This document shows, in pieces, positions 11,989 to 23,269 of a DNA stretch of 64,000 bases (position 1 is the stretch's first letter; each line of letters starts with the position of its first letter). The DNA comes from Davidsoniella eucalypti (lineage: Eukaryota; Ascomycota; Sordariomycetes; Microascales; Ceratocystidaceae), in NCBI GenBank assembly GCA_004009845.1, contig RMBW01000007.1, forward strand, positions 434,001 to 498,000. The letters run 5' to 3'. The notes under the pieces are model-generated. The model was not told where the DNA came from and searched no databases. It worked only from the letters and a program-made list of their open reading frames with translations. The position numbers and the translations under genes are program-made.

Positions 11989-13332
11989 CTACTCCATCTG
12001 CCGTACATTAATGTTCACACGCTTATTCCCCAGCCAGCCCCGCCACTCCTCGAACGGATCATCTTCAACTCTCGTATCGTGTTGTTGCTCGGTGTGTTCT
12101 ACTCGTTTAGTCGCAGGCCAGTCTCGTAGCTCGGCTGGACAAGATCCGCGGACAACTTTGGGGACTCCGTGCCATGCATAACGAGACTCCTCCGTCATGT
12201 AGACGACATCTCCTGAACGGATACGAAGAAGAAGGAACTTGTTGGCTCCAGTAGTGTCTGTATCTGAATTCTCGGAATCTTGTTGTGCGTCTTTCGATGT
12301 GTTGTGTTGTTTTTGCTGTGATTCTCGGACTTCCACTTCGTGCTTCCAATCAATCCCGTTGGGCGCTATCATGAAGAGACTGTCACAGCCAATGCTTAGA
12401 CTGACTAACCCGCGGTCTGTCTTTTCGCTGACATCACGATGCATCATCATGGTATCTCCTGGAGTATAGAAGTTGACGATAGCAGCCTGGGCCACAGTCT
12501 GTGGAAATAGCATATGTAGCATGTTACCGATATCTTGAGGGAAGTCTGGCGGTATGTTTCCAGGATACACACGGTTGGTCCAGTCAAACTGTCCGCCGAG
12601 TGTCATCCATGAAAGGCGACGGTTTAAGACTTGTTTTATGGATAAAGGCTTGTGAACTGATGGATCTTTGGGGGTGAAGCGTGTAGAGCAAGATGGCCGA
12701 TACGTAAAGAAGGATTTTGATTCCTTAGCTGCCTCTGCTTCTACTTCTTCTGCCTCTGGATTCCCCTTCTGAGGATATGGCACGTTGTAGTGCAGATGTA
12801 AATTTGTTTGATGCTCTAGATTGCTCAAGTCCCTGTGTATCACACGATCCAAGATGATTCGTTGGGCATCCAGTGGTATCAAATTTGGAACAATATGAAG
12901 CCCTATGTACAGTGTTAGTTGTTTCTCTAGATCTCTGTCAAGATGAATAAAGGATAGCCTGTGTCCGAGCTTACCTGGAACAAGGGAATGGTATAGTATT
13001 GGTACATCAGATGGAGGCTCGTCAGGAACATAGCCAATATGTTCCCAGGCTTTCAGGATATTTGTTGCTGGAATCTTATCACGTACATGAAACAAATGCG
13101 CCTGCTTCGGGTCTCGTGGATCGTCAATATCTGGTCCACACAAGAGCTCCTCTTGATCAGTCCGAGAGAATCCTTTCCATATGCTCTTCAGTTCTGGAGC
13201 CGGCTGTTCGTGAGCATCGTGCTCGTGACTGAGATCGACTGTCATTGGTAGTCGCCTAAGTAGGAAGCTCGAAATAGATGGTCTACTTATGGGTATAACC
13301 AGCTGGTATAATAAAAAAGTATCGCGCATCAT
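11989..13332 (-). CDS. AlkB homolog 1-like Fe(II)/2-oxoglutarate dioxygenase
   Basis: Members of this family oxidatively demethylate nucleic acids, often tRNA or DNA in the nucleus or mitochondria. The exons are 12975-13332 and 11989-12902 on minus. The intron at 12903-12974 has donor GTAAGC, a CTAAC branch and a CATAG acceptor. Splicing joins LVP-G to LHIVPN, which fits the family, and gives 423 residues. The iron ligands are visible as an HRD motif (about H274 and D276 after splicing) and the His of AWHGVPKV (about H364), followed by an Arg-containing segment that should bind 2-oxoglutarate. The SLSIGCDSLFMIA strand is characteristic. The intron is 72 bases, in frame and stop-free, so the unspliced RNA encodes 447 residues. 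The first ATG (13332) adds 29 residues with basic and hydroxylated character, perhaps mitochondrial targeting; the alternative is ATG 13245. The exact substrate is unknown. Confidence 0.9.
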   Translation of the reverse strand: MMRDTFLLYQLVIPISRPSISSFLLRRLPMTVDLSHEHDAHEQPAPELKSIWKGFSRTDQEELLCGPDIDDPRDPKQAHLFHVRDKIPATNILKAWEHIGYVPDEPPSDVPILYHSLVPGKLGHRLSFIHLDRDLEKQLTLYIGLHIVPNLIPLDAQRIILDRVIHRDLSNLEHQTNLHLHYNVPYPQKGNPEAEEVEAEAAKESKSFFTYRPSCSTRFTPKDPSVHKPLSIKQVLNRRLSWMTLGGQFDWTNRVYPGNIPPDFPQDIGNMLHMLFPQTVAQAAIVNFYTPGDTMMMHRDVSEKTDRGLVSLSIGCDSLFMIAPNGIDWKHEVEVRESQQKQHNTSKDAQQDSENSDTDTTGANKFLLLRIRSGDVVYMTEESRYAWHGVPKVVRGSCPAELRDWPATKRVEHTEQQHDTRVEDDPFEEWRGWLGNKRVNINVRQME

Positions 13333-13677
13333 TCGTTTGACGTTGTACTGCTTGACGCAAGCGGGGAGTTGGGGTTAAAGCCATTTACTAGGGTTAGTAT
13401 GTGACACTCAACTCGCCTGCCGCTGGCAGCTGCTGCCACTCGAAAGTACTTCTAATTTTATTTATTTATTATTTATTTATCATTTTACGTCTTTATGTGG
13501 ATCACGTGGATCCGACCCTAGTGGATCGTTAGACGTCGAGAAACCCTAATGGTCCTCGAAGATCCCCCCATAGTGGAGGTCCGAACTAAAACTAAAAAAG
13601 CAAAACAGAAAACACAGAAAGCAAAAACAAATTTCGCATGGTGGAAGCAGTGGAGAATACAAGCAGCGCTAACCTGG
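13333..13677. promoter_or_regulatory. Upstream region of the AlkB-like gene
   Basis: There is a CACGTG E-box core at 13503-13508 and a telobox-like AAACCCTAA at 13541-13549. A TATTTATT-type AT tract lies at about 13455-13485. These are recognisable motif types, but their use here is inferred. Confidence 0.35.
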
Positions 13678-13780
13678 CTAAACTTGTTTCTTCACTGTCC
13701 ACCTAGCAGGTTGTTTGAGACACAAAGGAAAAGACCAGAGTGCTCAGGGTGCGAGGGAGATTCTCAAGGAGACAACTATC
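13678..13780 (+). repeat. Tandem repeat copy 1 (about 103 bp, CxxC-encoding)
   Basis: This segment aligns base by base, with small gaps, to 13827-13927. Both begin CTAAACTT and end with AAGGAGA followed shortly by CTATC. In one frame both encode a C-x2-C motif followed by EG and then QG at fixed spacing. The spacing resembles a CCHC zinc knuckle in which the His is Gln and the last Cys is lost. It is probably part of a decayed mobile element. Confidence 0.6.
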
Positions 13781-13826
13781 GCGAGGTCGGTGTCGGGGGA
13801 TCGGGAGGAGGTCAAGCAGCATTAAG

Positions 13827-13927
13827 CTAAACTTTCTTCACAGCCGTCCCCCTGGTGGGTTGTTAGAAAACACAGAGGAAACCCAAAGTGTTTTCATTGT
13901 GAGGGAGCGACTCAAGGAGAAGCTATC
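13827..13927 (+). repeat. Tandem repeat copy 2 (about 101 bp, CxxC-encoding)
   Basis: This is the second copy of the unit at 13678-13780. Relative to copy 1 it has shifted frames through small indels, so no continuous protein can be read through both. The surrounding stretch from 13550 to 14350 has several medium open frames with Lys- and Glu-rich content, consistent with a degenerate coding element. Confidence 0.6.
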
Positions 13928-14124
13928 ACAATTTGTTTTGGCATGATCAAATGAAGTGCAAAGCACAACAAAAGAAGAGCCGGAAATGTTGGGCAACTGG
14001 AACCTTCAAAGTGTTGCCCTCCGAGTGTGAGTGTGAATTCCTGAGCAGCGGAGATGAGGCTCGGGAGACCAGCGATCGTGAAAAGTGTAGAGAAAAGGGG
14101 GTGGGCGATCGTTGGTGAGAATTA

Positions 14125-14336
14125 CCCTCGAGAGAGGAAGAAACGGGCTCAAGGCCTCACAAAACGGAGCATCATGAAATAAATCAATAGATGCGAGAGA
14201 ATGGACAGCGACATTGGTGATATGTGCTGGTCGCTCTTAAAAACCCACGACGAAGGGGAATTTTTCGTCTTTGGACAAAGGAGGAGGCACCGAAAACTCA
14301 AAGGTACCCCCCCGAGGGTTGTAGGAGGGAAGGTTC
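14125..14336 (+). repeat. Dispersed repeat unit A, copy 1
   Basis: It starts at CCCTCGAGAG and runs to GGGAAGGTT. It shares a long series of matching blocks with 35429-35630, for example GGCTCAAGGCCTCACAA, GAGAATGGACAGC, ATATGTGCTGGTC, ACGAAGGGG and TTCGTCTTTGGAC, in the same order and spacing. This copy contains in-frame stops relative to copy 2. I do not recognise the parent element. Confidence 0.75.
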
Positions 14337-15028
14337 AAAAGTACTTCTAATCGGGATTAGAGATATCAACTATTAGGGTTAACAGGGCCAGAGAGTAATA
14401 GAGAGTGAGAACTGCAAGGAATAGGGGTTTACATAGGAGACCTGGAAGAGTACAGAGACTCCCTAGGTAGGCCACTCTTACCTCCTCATGGGTGATTCTG
14501 AATATAACCTCTTCATCAAACCCACGAGCTCCTTCTTTCAATTTGATGGTTACAAGCAAATTCACAAACATCATGTATAGCGAAATGATACTCAAAAATG
14601 AAGGTTTTTTTTTTAAATTATAAATTCAATTTTATTAAGCTCTTAATACCTCGGTATCCTAAGATACACAGTCCTAAGATAGTGAGAAAAAAAAAGTATC
14701 ACAATCAAACAGCTACTTAGTATATTGTTGAGAATTAAAAGATATCGGTTTCCGATGATGTCAGTGTTGGCTTTGAGCTGATTCAATATCTGAATTTGGG
14801 TGGCGCTTATCTATGTATGGGTGGACATACGAGGAATTGTCGTCAAAGTGGGTCACTGGTATGTGGCGCACTGAGAATTGTTTTGTCTGATTTTATTCAA
14901 AGAGAAATCACAACTAAGTATTCAAGGGTCCGAGTTCACTATTTATACACAATTGTACAGTGATATGTATTGTATTCATCGAGGACAATCGTTGTTAGGG
15001 CTAGTCGTTGGTATCAGCTCGTTAGTTT
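14337..15028. other. Gene-free stretch between repeat units A and B
   Basis: AT-rich sequence with a poly-T run near 14606 and a TTAGGGTTAA motif near 14374. No gene is visible. It may be interior sequence of the same decayed element as units A and B. Confidence 0.35.
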
Positions 15029-15125
15029 TTGAGTTTGTCGAGCGGAGGTAATATACAGGCACAACATTACATATCTGTCCGGTATCCAATCCGGCGTCGT
15101 TTAGACGTTAAATATAATCAAATCA
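15029..15125 (+). repeat. Dispersed repeat unit B, copy 1 (LTR-end-like)
   Basis: It shares TTGAGTTTGTC, ATATCTGTCCGGTAT, AATCCGGC, TAGACGTTA and ATATAATCAAATCA, in order, with 35966-36066. It is bracketed by a perfect 15-base direct repeat (ATCAGCTCGTTAGTT) at 15013-15027 and 15122-15136. The final CA and the short conserved length fit the end of a retrotransposon LTR, but no second LTR, primer-binding site or reverse transcriptase is seen. Confidence 0.6.
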
Positions 15126-15136
15126 GCTCGTTAGTT

Positions 15137-16160
15137 CATTGATGTTGTCCTGTGATGGTTATTGTGGCGGTGGCGTGACTGATGGCGGTGGCGTTGTTGT
15201 CGGAGCAGGTAGCCTTTTAACAGTATGTATTGCCAAACAACAAATAACACTGATGAGCTAAAAAAAAATCTAGATGGCGAGCTTTGTTTTAAAGACATGA
15301 CTTCGCGTTGGGGCATCAACAATTCAATAACAAACAAACAAACAAAGCAGTCATGATATCATAATAAACACAATATCAGGTCAGCTGTTCTCTTTAGAGG
15401 AATTATTATTGAAATCTTATAGGACTACCCAGAATAGGCATAGGGAGAAAGAACTAGATTTTGACAATAACGTCTGTACATACAAAATATACAATCTTTT
15501 CGTTGCTGAGCAGGGAAACGCGAGTGGGGCATCGCGTTATGCAACCTGCTCAAAGTAAACAAGATTTATTGATTACATATGACAACAATGGAAGCACAAC
15601 TCCTAGCAGCAGTTTCTTTGTATTTGAGCATAAATATACATTCAAATCTATAGAAATAGAGGGAGCCAAACTGCCCATCTTAGTATGTCATAGTATATCG
15701 CGCCATGATTTGGTGAGATCTTATCATGAACGCGATGTTTTTTTCCTTCCTATTCAATTCGTTGGCTGGGAGACTAACCGCTCCCCAGCACAAGAAAAAA
15801 ACAATGAGAAACAACAATGAAAAAAAAAAACAAGGTGTATGGTTGGCTACGCTGTAGAAGCTGAGGCAGGAACACTGCAATTGGAAGCCTTAACTGGAAA
15901 ATTTACATCAGACGATGTGCCACAGCCAATTGCTCTATAGTGAGTTATATTGAGCCATAGATAGACCTGCCTAGGAAATATGCGATCACATCTGCTAATA
16001 ATTATCCAGATTGGGCCGTATATTCTTGTGCATCTTTGAACTACATACGCAGACTTGAAGCACAAAAAAGAATCAGCGTTGCGAACCCCTGCATAATAAA
16101 AAAAGCTAGAATTACTAGCCCATTCGTACATCCCACCATGTCTAGCGCTCTAGCGACTAG
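15137..16160. other. Gene-free stretch
   Basis: AT-rich intergenic DNA with several A-runs. Short open frames on both strands have no family resemblance. Nothing else is visible. Confidence 0.4.
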
Positions 16161-16803
16161 CTAAGCCAACGCCAGATCCACCCCTCGTCCTGCCAGACCC
16201 CAAGTTTGCGTCTGTATCGGCGACAACGTCTGCGAACTGCGTCTATCTTTCATCTTTTTATCAAACCACATCCACACACACGTTAATGAACATTGACAAA
16301 ACTGCGACATCAGAAGAAGCCCAGAATAGCTACTGGAAAATAGCTTCTGGCCCGTTTCTCCCCATCTTGAGCCTGCCTCGTCTGTCTGTGCTGATGCCTC
16401 TTGACCGTCTCTCATAAGCCTCTCCTTTGTTTTCTAATTCTACTATCTCGAAATCTGTTGAGATCTTGCTTCCGCTTCTATCCTGCGTCGCCGTGACCAT
16501 TGCTGCTCCTTCCGTGCCTTCGAAAGCTTCCCCAGGAACCTCGCTTGCCTGTCTCTCTACGGGCTTCTTCCCTTCTATCGTGTCTTTGATCCGAACTGTC
16601 GTCCTTCTGTTTCTGGCAAGACTAACAACAAGCGTCACGTCTAGATTCGTGGCCGACGTGTACACAGTCTTGTTTTCTGTTTTCTAATTTCTTCTCTCTG
16701 TTTTCTTCTTGATCATCCTCTCCTCACCCCTCTCCTACAAAGTGCCACTAGGTTTACTTGTACCGCACTCATACCAGAACGGTTCCCACTTCACTTGGTA
16801 TCT
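16161..16803 (+). promoter_or_regulatory. Pyrimidine-rich promoter/leader of cdk1
   Basis: The plus strand is rich in TTCT and CCTC runs up to the start codon, the usual composition just upstream of genes in this window. Open frames here (for example 16427-16687) are low-complexity and not family-like. I see no clear TATA box. Confidence 0.45.
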
Positions 16804-17966
16804 ATGAGCGGAATGGATAACTACCAGAAGCTCGAGAAGATTGGCGAGGGTATGTTGCCCCTCCTATCGTTGATTGTTTTCACATGCCCTTCCCCCTCCC
16901 GCTCTCTTCATAGCTCACATAAACAACTTGCGTCATATAGGCACTTACGGTGTCGTCTACCGTGCCCGCGATCTTCAGAATGGCGGCCGCATTGTTGCCT
17001 TGAAGAAGATCCGCCTCGAAGCCGAAGATGAGGGCGTGCCCTCGACTGCCATCCGCGAGATCTCGTTGCTCAAGGAAATGCGCGACCCGAACATTGTTCG
17101 CCTGTTCAACATTGTCCACGCCGACGGACACAACCTGTACCTCGTGTTTGAATTCCTCGACCTTGACCTCAAGAAGTACATAGAAAGTCTTCCTGTCAGC
17201 GACGGTGGTCGTGGAAAAGCACTACCCGAGGGTTCGTCGGATACCCTACGTCACATGGGCCTAGGTCTGCCGGTCGTAAAGAAGCTTATGTGGCAGTTGT
17301 GCCAGGGCGTTAAATACTGCCACATGCACCGTATTCTGCACAGAGATTTGAAGCCCCAGAATTTGCTGATCGACAGAGATGGAAACCTGAAGCTTGCCGA
17401 TTTTGGTCTGGCCCGCTCATTCGGTGTTCCCCTCCGCACATACACCCATGAGGTCGTCACTCTGTGGTACAGAGCACCCGAGATCCTTCTCGGTGGCCGT
17501 CAGTACTCGACTGGCGTTGACATGTGGAGTGTTGGCTGCATCTTTGCCGAGATGTGCACCCGCAAGCCTCTCTTCGTTGGTGATTCGGAGATCGACCAGA
17601 TCTTTAGAATCTTCCGGTATGTTATTGTTTTCCTTGGTCTGTTATCATCCCACTATCAAACACCCCGTTCACTAACTGTTTGTTTATAGCATATTGAGCA
17701 CACCCACTGAAGAAGTCTGGCCCGGTGTCACGTCGTACCCTGACTTCAAACCTTCTTTCCCTAAGTGGCAGAGAGACCCGAACGCGGCGCTTTGCAAGCC
17801 GTTAGATGCCACCGGTGTAGACCTCCTTGAAATGATGTTGGTGTACGATCCGGCTGGTCGTATTTCAGCCAAGCAGTCCTGCAACCACCCTTACTTCGAA
17901 GAATACCAGCAGGCCCACGCTGCTAGCCAGCAGGCCCAGACACGTGCCCGTCCAACTTACTACTAG
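16804..17966 (+). CDS. cdk1: Cyclin-dependent kinase 1 (Cdc2/Cdc28/NimX), mitotic kinase
   Basis: This is the main cell-cycle Ser/Thr kinase, active with cyclins in nucleus and cytoplasm. The exons are 16804-16849, 16941-17616 and 17690-17966, giving 332 residues. Intron 1 (GTATGT to CATATAG) splits the Gly-rich loop codon, and intron 2 (GTATGT, ACTAAC branch, TATAG) joins FR to ILSTPTEEVWPG. Visible landmarks are GEGTYG (14-19, with inhibitory sites T17 and Y18), catalytic Lys in VALKKIR (K37), the PSTAIRE cyclin-binding helix (49-55), HRDLKPQN (149-156), DFG (169-171) and the activation-loop Thr in RTYTHEVVT (T184). The fungal insert SDGGRGKALPEG is present. A second ATG at 16813 gives MDNYQKLEKIGEG, which matches the usual N-terminus of the family, so the true start may be three codons later. 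The length is normal for the family. Confidence 0.97.
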
Positions 17967-20900
17967 CACAGTCAAGCTAGGACTGCCGCCTGTGTCTAAG
18001 AGATATCGAGAGAAATAAGGAGCAGTTCGTATAAACAATATACGAACACTACAGGACTCGAGGGGGGTATTCTGATTGCAATATCCATATCAACACCGCC
18101 TTTCAGGATATGAGGCTTAGCTCAGATGACGCGATGCTCTCTTACCACGTCATAGCCACTGATGTTGTCTTGTTTAGCAACTACTTCATGGCAATGTTTA
18201 TTCTATCCATTATCGGGGCTCGATGCCCACCAAATGCTATCATTAGCCTTGGGCCAAAACAAACCAAATAAACTAGCCCGCCCCATGTTTTTTTATATTC
18301 TTCTATCCAATCTCTATCAGCACTTAACTCATCCATACCTTATACTACTTCTAGGCCATCATTACCAATATATATCATTTTTGTTTTTTCTTACCAACTA
18401 AAAGTATGTTGTTCACTGTTGTTTCCTCTGAAGTATAATTTTGCATGACATGATGCTCTTTCGTGGAGACATGGTAGATTCACACAACCCAAGCCATGTA
18501 TTTTAAGATGGTATCTATAATTGTATTGACCCATGTATTGTATAGGAAGCTACACACGTGTCCCAATGATCTCATATATCTGTATACAAGAACAGTATTA
18601 TTCTAACCGTGACCAATACATATTATCCGCTAGTTCCAGGGCCACAATACCTGACCGATGAATTGACTGAAACAGGCATATGCTGTCTTACGCCTTGCGA
18701 ACACAATAAGGCTCGATACTTTTCTGTCCGTATGTTATAGAAATTTATATCTGTATGTGTTGAGTCAGGCTATCAAAGGCCTTCTAATCATCGTCTGTCC
18801 TAGTGACCCAGGGTAGGCCATTGTCACATCCGGTACGATGTCACATTCCCATGACTGGAAAGCCTACCTGTATACCGCCAACAAAAACTTATATATATAT
18901 ATACATATGCATATGCACGATAGCGCCTTGCCATCTGATGCAATAACGTGTTTCCAATCAGAGCCTGTTGATAACACAACATCGAAGGCTCATATGCCAT
19001 CGGGTTCGAGTCACATATCTGTTGTTTCACATATGATGCCTTACTAACCTAAGGGGTAAAGGCAGACCACTATAGCTATCTATCATGCCGGGACAGAATG
19101 ATTTAGCGAAATCTAATCAGATAAATGCCATTGTCAATATCAACCATGTCTATGAAAATGAACGAGAAAGGTACTCGATATTTTTGTTGATACATTGGGC
19201 TCTAACCTGGGCTAGATCAGCATACAACAACTCATCTACCATGCCATCCTAAAGCATTAGTATGGGTAGCCTATTTTTGAATAGCAGGTACATATTAAAT
19301 TGACTATTTAGGTTGGATATATTCGTGCCAATGGTTGGCTAAGTATTCAGATATGTATTCATAACATGCTTATCTACAATAAATGTAACAGATAAATGTA
19401 ACATAGCCAACAATGCATTGCTTCTACGGCATTACTATATCCAGATTAAGATAATACACGTCGGTACATATATAAATGTGCTGGTCTCACTTGCTGTATC
19501 TGGCGTCGGTTGGGCTGCAGGAGAGAGGGGTGGTTGGCGTTTAGATATACTATGTTTTCAAAAAACAAAAAAAAAACAAAAAACAGAATGCAATATAATT
19601 TGTGGCTTACTAGGGATATCTCTGTTTATGAGGAGAAAGGGGATGTGTAACAGCGAGGAAAGAAGCTACATACTATCTCGCCTATAGTCCAACACCCATT
19701 GCTACGCAAGATACATATATAGTCTATTATAGTGGCTTGCAGCTTATAAGAAGCGACCCGGTCCTACTAAGCTACGTTGCAAATAGTTAGTATGGCGGAG
19801 ACATTTAATGTATGTACAGTTTATGTTGACATGGATTCGGAACAGAAAATACTAGCAACACAGTTTTGATTGGATATGGGAATATTTGACATGATACAGC
19901 CTTGTTTCTTCTTTTGGGCGTGGCTGCATATAGCGGAAGTGAGGGCTACACTAGTTACATAGTCGTATTGAGATGCAATTGTGAGACTCACTCAAGATGA
20001 AGCTGTCGGAAATCCTTCAATGCCCAATGTATTGTCACGAAGCAGAAAACAAGTATGAAGCTCAAGGAAGGCTCTACCGTAAGTCAAAGATACAAATACA
20101 GTTATCGTTCAAGGTAAGACATCGAATGAAAGTTGACGGCTGGGTATCCAAAAAGGATCATCGTAAGCCCGCTTACATTTTATCTGGAATTCTAATATTT
20201 GCTGACGGCCAATAATCGACATAATCAAGGCTCGGTATTTTGTTTTGTCTTGACAGTTGAATGGCTCCTCTTCAGTCTAGCCAAACCACCAATAGCAACC
20301 AAAAACAACTGTAATAGGCTTTTTCGCGTGTTTTTTGTATCTCTATGGTGGAATTGCGAGATAACGGGAGGCAATATTCAGTGTCTTGACTGATATATTA
20401 TATTTTATAGCCACAAATGAAGCCTTTTTTTCCTGGGCCTGGTTCGGGAAAAGAAAACATCACCAAATCTAAGAGCCTAAAGATCCCATCCTTGAGGCAT
20501 TTTCTCAGCCGTTAATTCATATGTGTGATGTTGATCTTAACCTATTTGTGTTAGTCTAGAAGATACATATGTACATACAGTATGTAGCAATATAAAATTC
20601 CACAACGGTTGATAGATTTTGTACCATCATGGCTATTTTAGTAGCACTATAAGGATACCGTTCACATAGATGTATGTACATAAGAACCGGTTATTACATG
20701 CTATGTATGCACTAATCTATGGTGACGCATTTCAACGTCCTCTTCTAAAGAGAAAAATGAAGAGACAAAGATCAAGAGGCATCTTATTTTCCATCCCTGC
20801 GGGATTCCCCGGCACTGTCATTTCCCCCAAAGCCAATATTTCGATCCCTAGGGACAACCTCTCAGTATATATACTAACTTACTATTTTATATGAAGCATG

Positions 20901-23269
20901 TGTGTCTGTGAATGCGAAATGTTACCTATCGAGAAGGTGATCGCCATGTATAATTCCATGGGACGACTTCCTTGCCACCAACCGCAGGTTAAGCAAAACA
21001 AAAATAAGCAAAATTAGCCCTGTTGTTTTAAGTTGTATAATATACAAGATATACTCTACGTACGCCAAAACTTGTGGAAAGTTGGAGTGTTGATAATAAA
21101 GGGTATCCTTGTTGAAAACATCTGAAGAAGAAATTGAACGGTAATCAAAAGACGAAACAAAATAAAAATACAGATCTAATTGTGATCCAGAAGTTATTCC
21201 ATCAATATTGAGTTCTGTAATTCGTAAGGGTTTCTCGTGATAGTAGGGTTACATGGTATCATGTGCTTGATGATATCGGTATTTTCCTAGTAGTCTAACA
21301 TTCCGGCTACAGCCATTATTTGATTCATGACTAGTGTCTACTACATATAAGGATGGACCGAACGACTGCGTGCCACAATGCCATGCCATCTGAATGTGGA
21401 AATTGATTGCATATTTCGGCAACTTTTGAAAGACTGATGGAATTTATAAAGCGTGATGAATTTGTAGAGGATTAGGACGAGAATGTGTAAATGTAGAGAG
21501 GAATTAGTTGAAATCTGGATCATAGCATGCCGCACTGACAAAGCAACTATGAGGAACAAGACGATTGTCAGACATTCCTCGTCTTGGTTTTTCTTTTTTT
21601 TTTCTTTTGTTAAATTACGAGTAGCTTGCCGTTGGCTTTGATCAATACAACACGTATTGCAAGCCAGTCATTTTATGCGTTTGGATGTAGACAAGAAGGG
21701 TCTTGCATGACCTTCACCGTAGCTTGTCAAGATATGGGAGAGCCAAATCGTAGTTGATAAACAGGGTAGGGCATTTGGCTTTCCGGTGGACAAACAGATT
21801 ACTGGGAAGCGATCTCTGGGCCGCACCGGAAGAATGCGAAGAAGAACAAAAGAAACACAGACCTATGCAGCAGCAAGAAGTGCAATGCAGAAGGGAGAGT
21901 TGTCGATCCTTTGCAATGTTGAAAGAATAAAACCAAGAGATATACATTAGAAACTGGCACTCTTGGTCTCGGTAGACCAAAATCGATGCCAAGCAGCATC
22001 GTGGAAATTGAGATTGGTAGTCTGGATGCATGAACCATGGCTCGCCATACTGTGCCCTGCCTATCAATACTCATTTGAGATATCATCGTCATCGTACTAC
22101 AAGTACGAAAGGTGTAGTATATAACAACCAAAGCAAATTGTATCATGGCGTAATTTGGCAATACTACAAGGGGAGGAAGGCCACTAATGGCACGGATGTT
22201 ACTAGGGAATACACAAAAAAGAAGCTAACGAGCAAAACTCAAGATTGTATAAGTGCTAACGAAGTGATACGAATGGAGCCCCAAACCCCAAAAAAGCATC
22301 TAGAATATGGCACGGAAGCTATGGCAACAGCGCACCGGGACAGCTGGGTATCGAAGGGACACGGGCAAGATTGAGCTGAAGACACCTAGTGTTCGTATTA
22401 TTTGGTTGACCAAACGCGGGATGGGATAAGAGCCCTGAGATATTACTATCATTATTCCAAAAAGACGTGTTTAGCGTTGGCAACATCACTATTGATGGTT
22501 TGGATAGTCTGGGATACAACAATACCAATCGGTGAGTATCGTCCCGTACTAGTTGGATGGTTGGGACTTGAGATGTCTGTGATGTGGGTTAATATCTAAA
22601 ACGGTGCTAGGTTGCTAGGTACAGCCGTAAGAGAAATGCCCAAAGACCCCGGCAGATATCATGTAAGAAGGTCTATATGCCATATAAGCTTTACAGACAG
22701 ATCTTCAACACGATAACAATGTATATGGGCGGAAAGAGATGAATGAAAAAACTTCACACGGGTGACAGACATTCCTGTGTCTTTACCATCCGCCTGGAGA
22801 TAATGTGGTGTTTGAGATCGTCAGGCTATCTAAGTTCTCCAGGCTTTAAGTCTCTGCAGGTCTGGTGATAGAACGAGACAAAATTATGCGTTGTACCAAA
22901 GTCTCCAACGTGCCCTTAGTCGAAGCATACATTCACGCCATAATCTCCTACCGCCTACCGTTTTTAAACACAGATACAGCATGTGTTATTTACTTGGCCA
23001 GATGTAGATTTAATAGACATCAATGGCGTCTGAACAAACTGGGCGAGAGGGGACGTGGTGAAGAAAAAGGGAAGGTTGTTCATTTTGGGCTTGGACCCGA
23101 TATCCCTGGAGATGACAGTCTCTGATTTCTTTCCCTTCAAACGGTCTTGTGCTGAATGATGAGAAAGTTCCTTGAGTGTTCACCAAGACGAACAGAGAAA
23201 TGCGGGCTATCTACTGATCGGCTTGTAATGCTGTATGAAATATATAACTTGATAGTATCTGCCAATTCC
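17967..23269. other. Gene-free stretch downstream of cdk1
   Basis: The first few hundred bases would hold the cdk1 3' untranslated region. The rest is AT-rich with short TA repeats (a TATATATATA run near 18890) and A-runs near 19560. No open frame resembles a protein family and no RNA gene is recognised. Confidence 0.5.

Noticed and set aside
14800..14850. Possible zinc knuckle (CMGGHTRNC) near repeat unit B
   Set aside because: The spacing is C-x3-H-x4-C and the first Cys pair is absent, so it does not meet the CCHC pattern.
22030..22374. Plus open frame of 114 codons
   Set aside because: No family resemblance, AT-rich composition typical of the surrounding non-coding DNA, and overlapped by open frames on the other strand.
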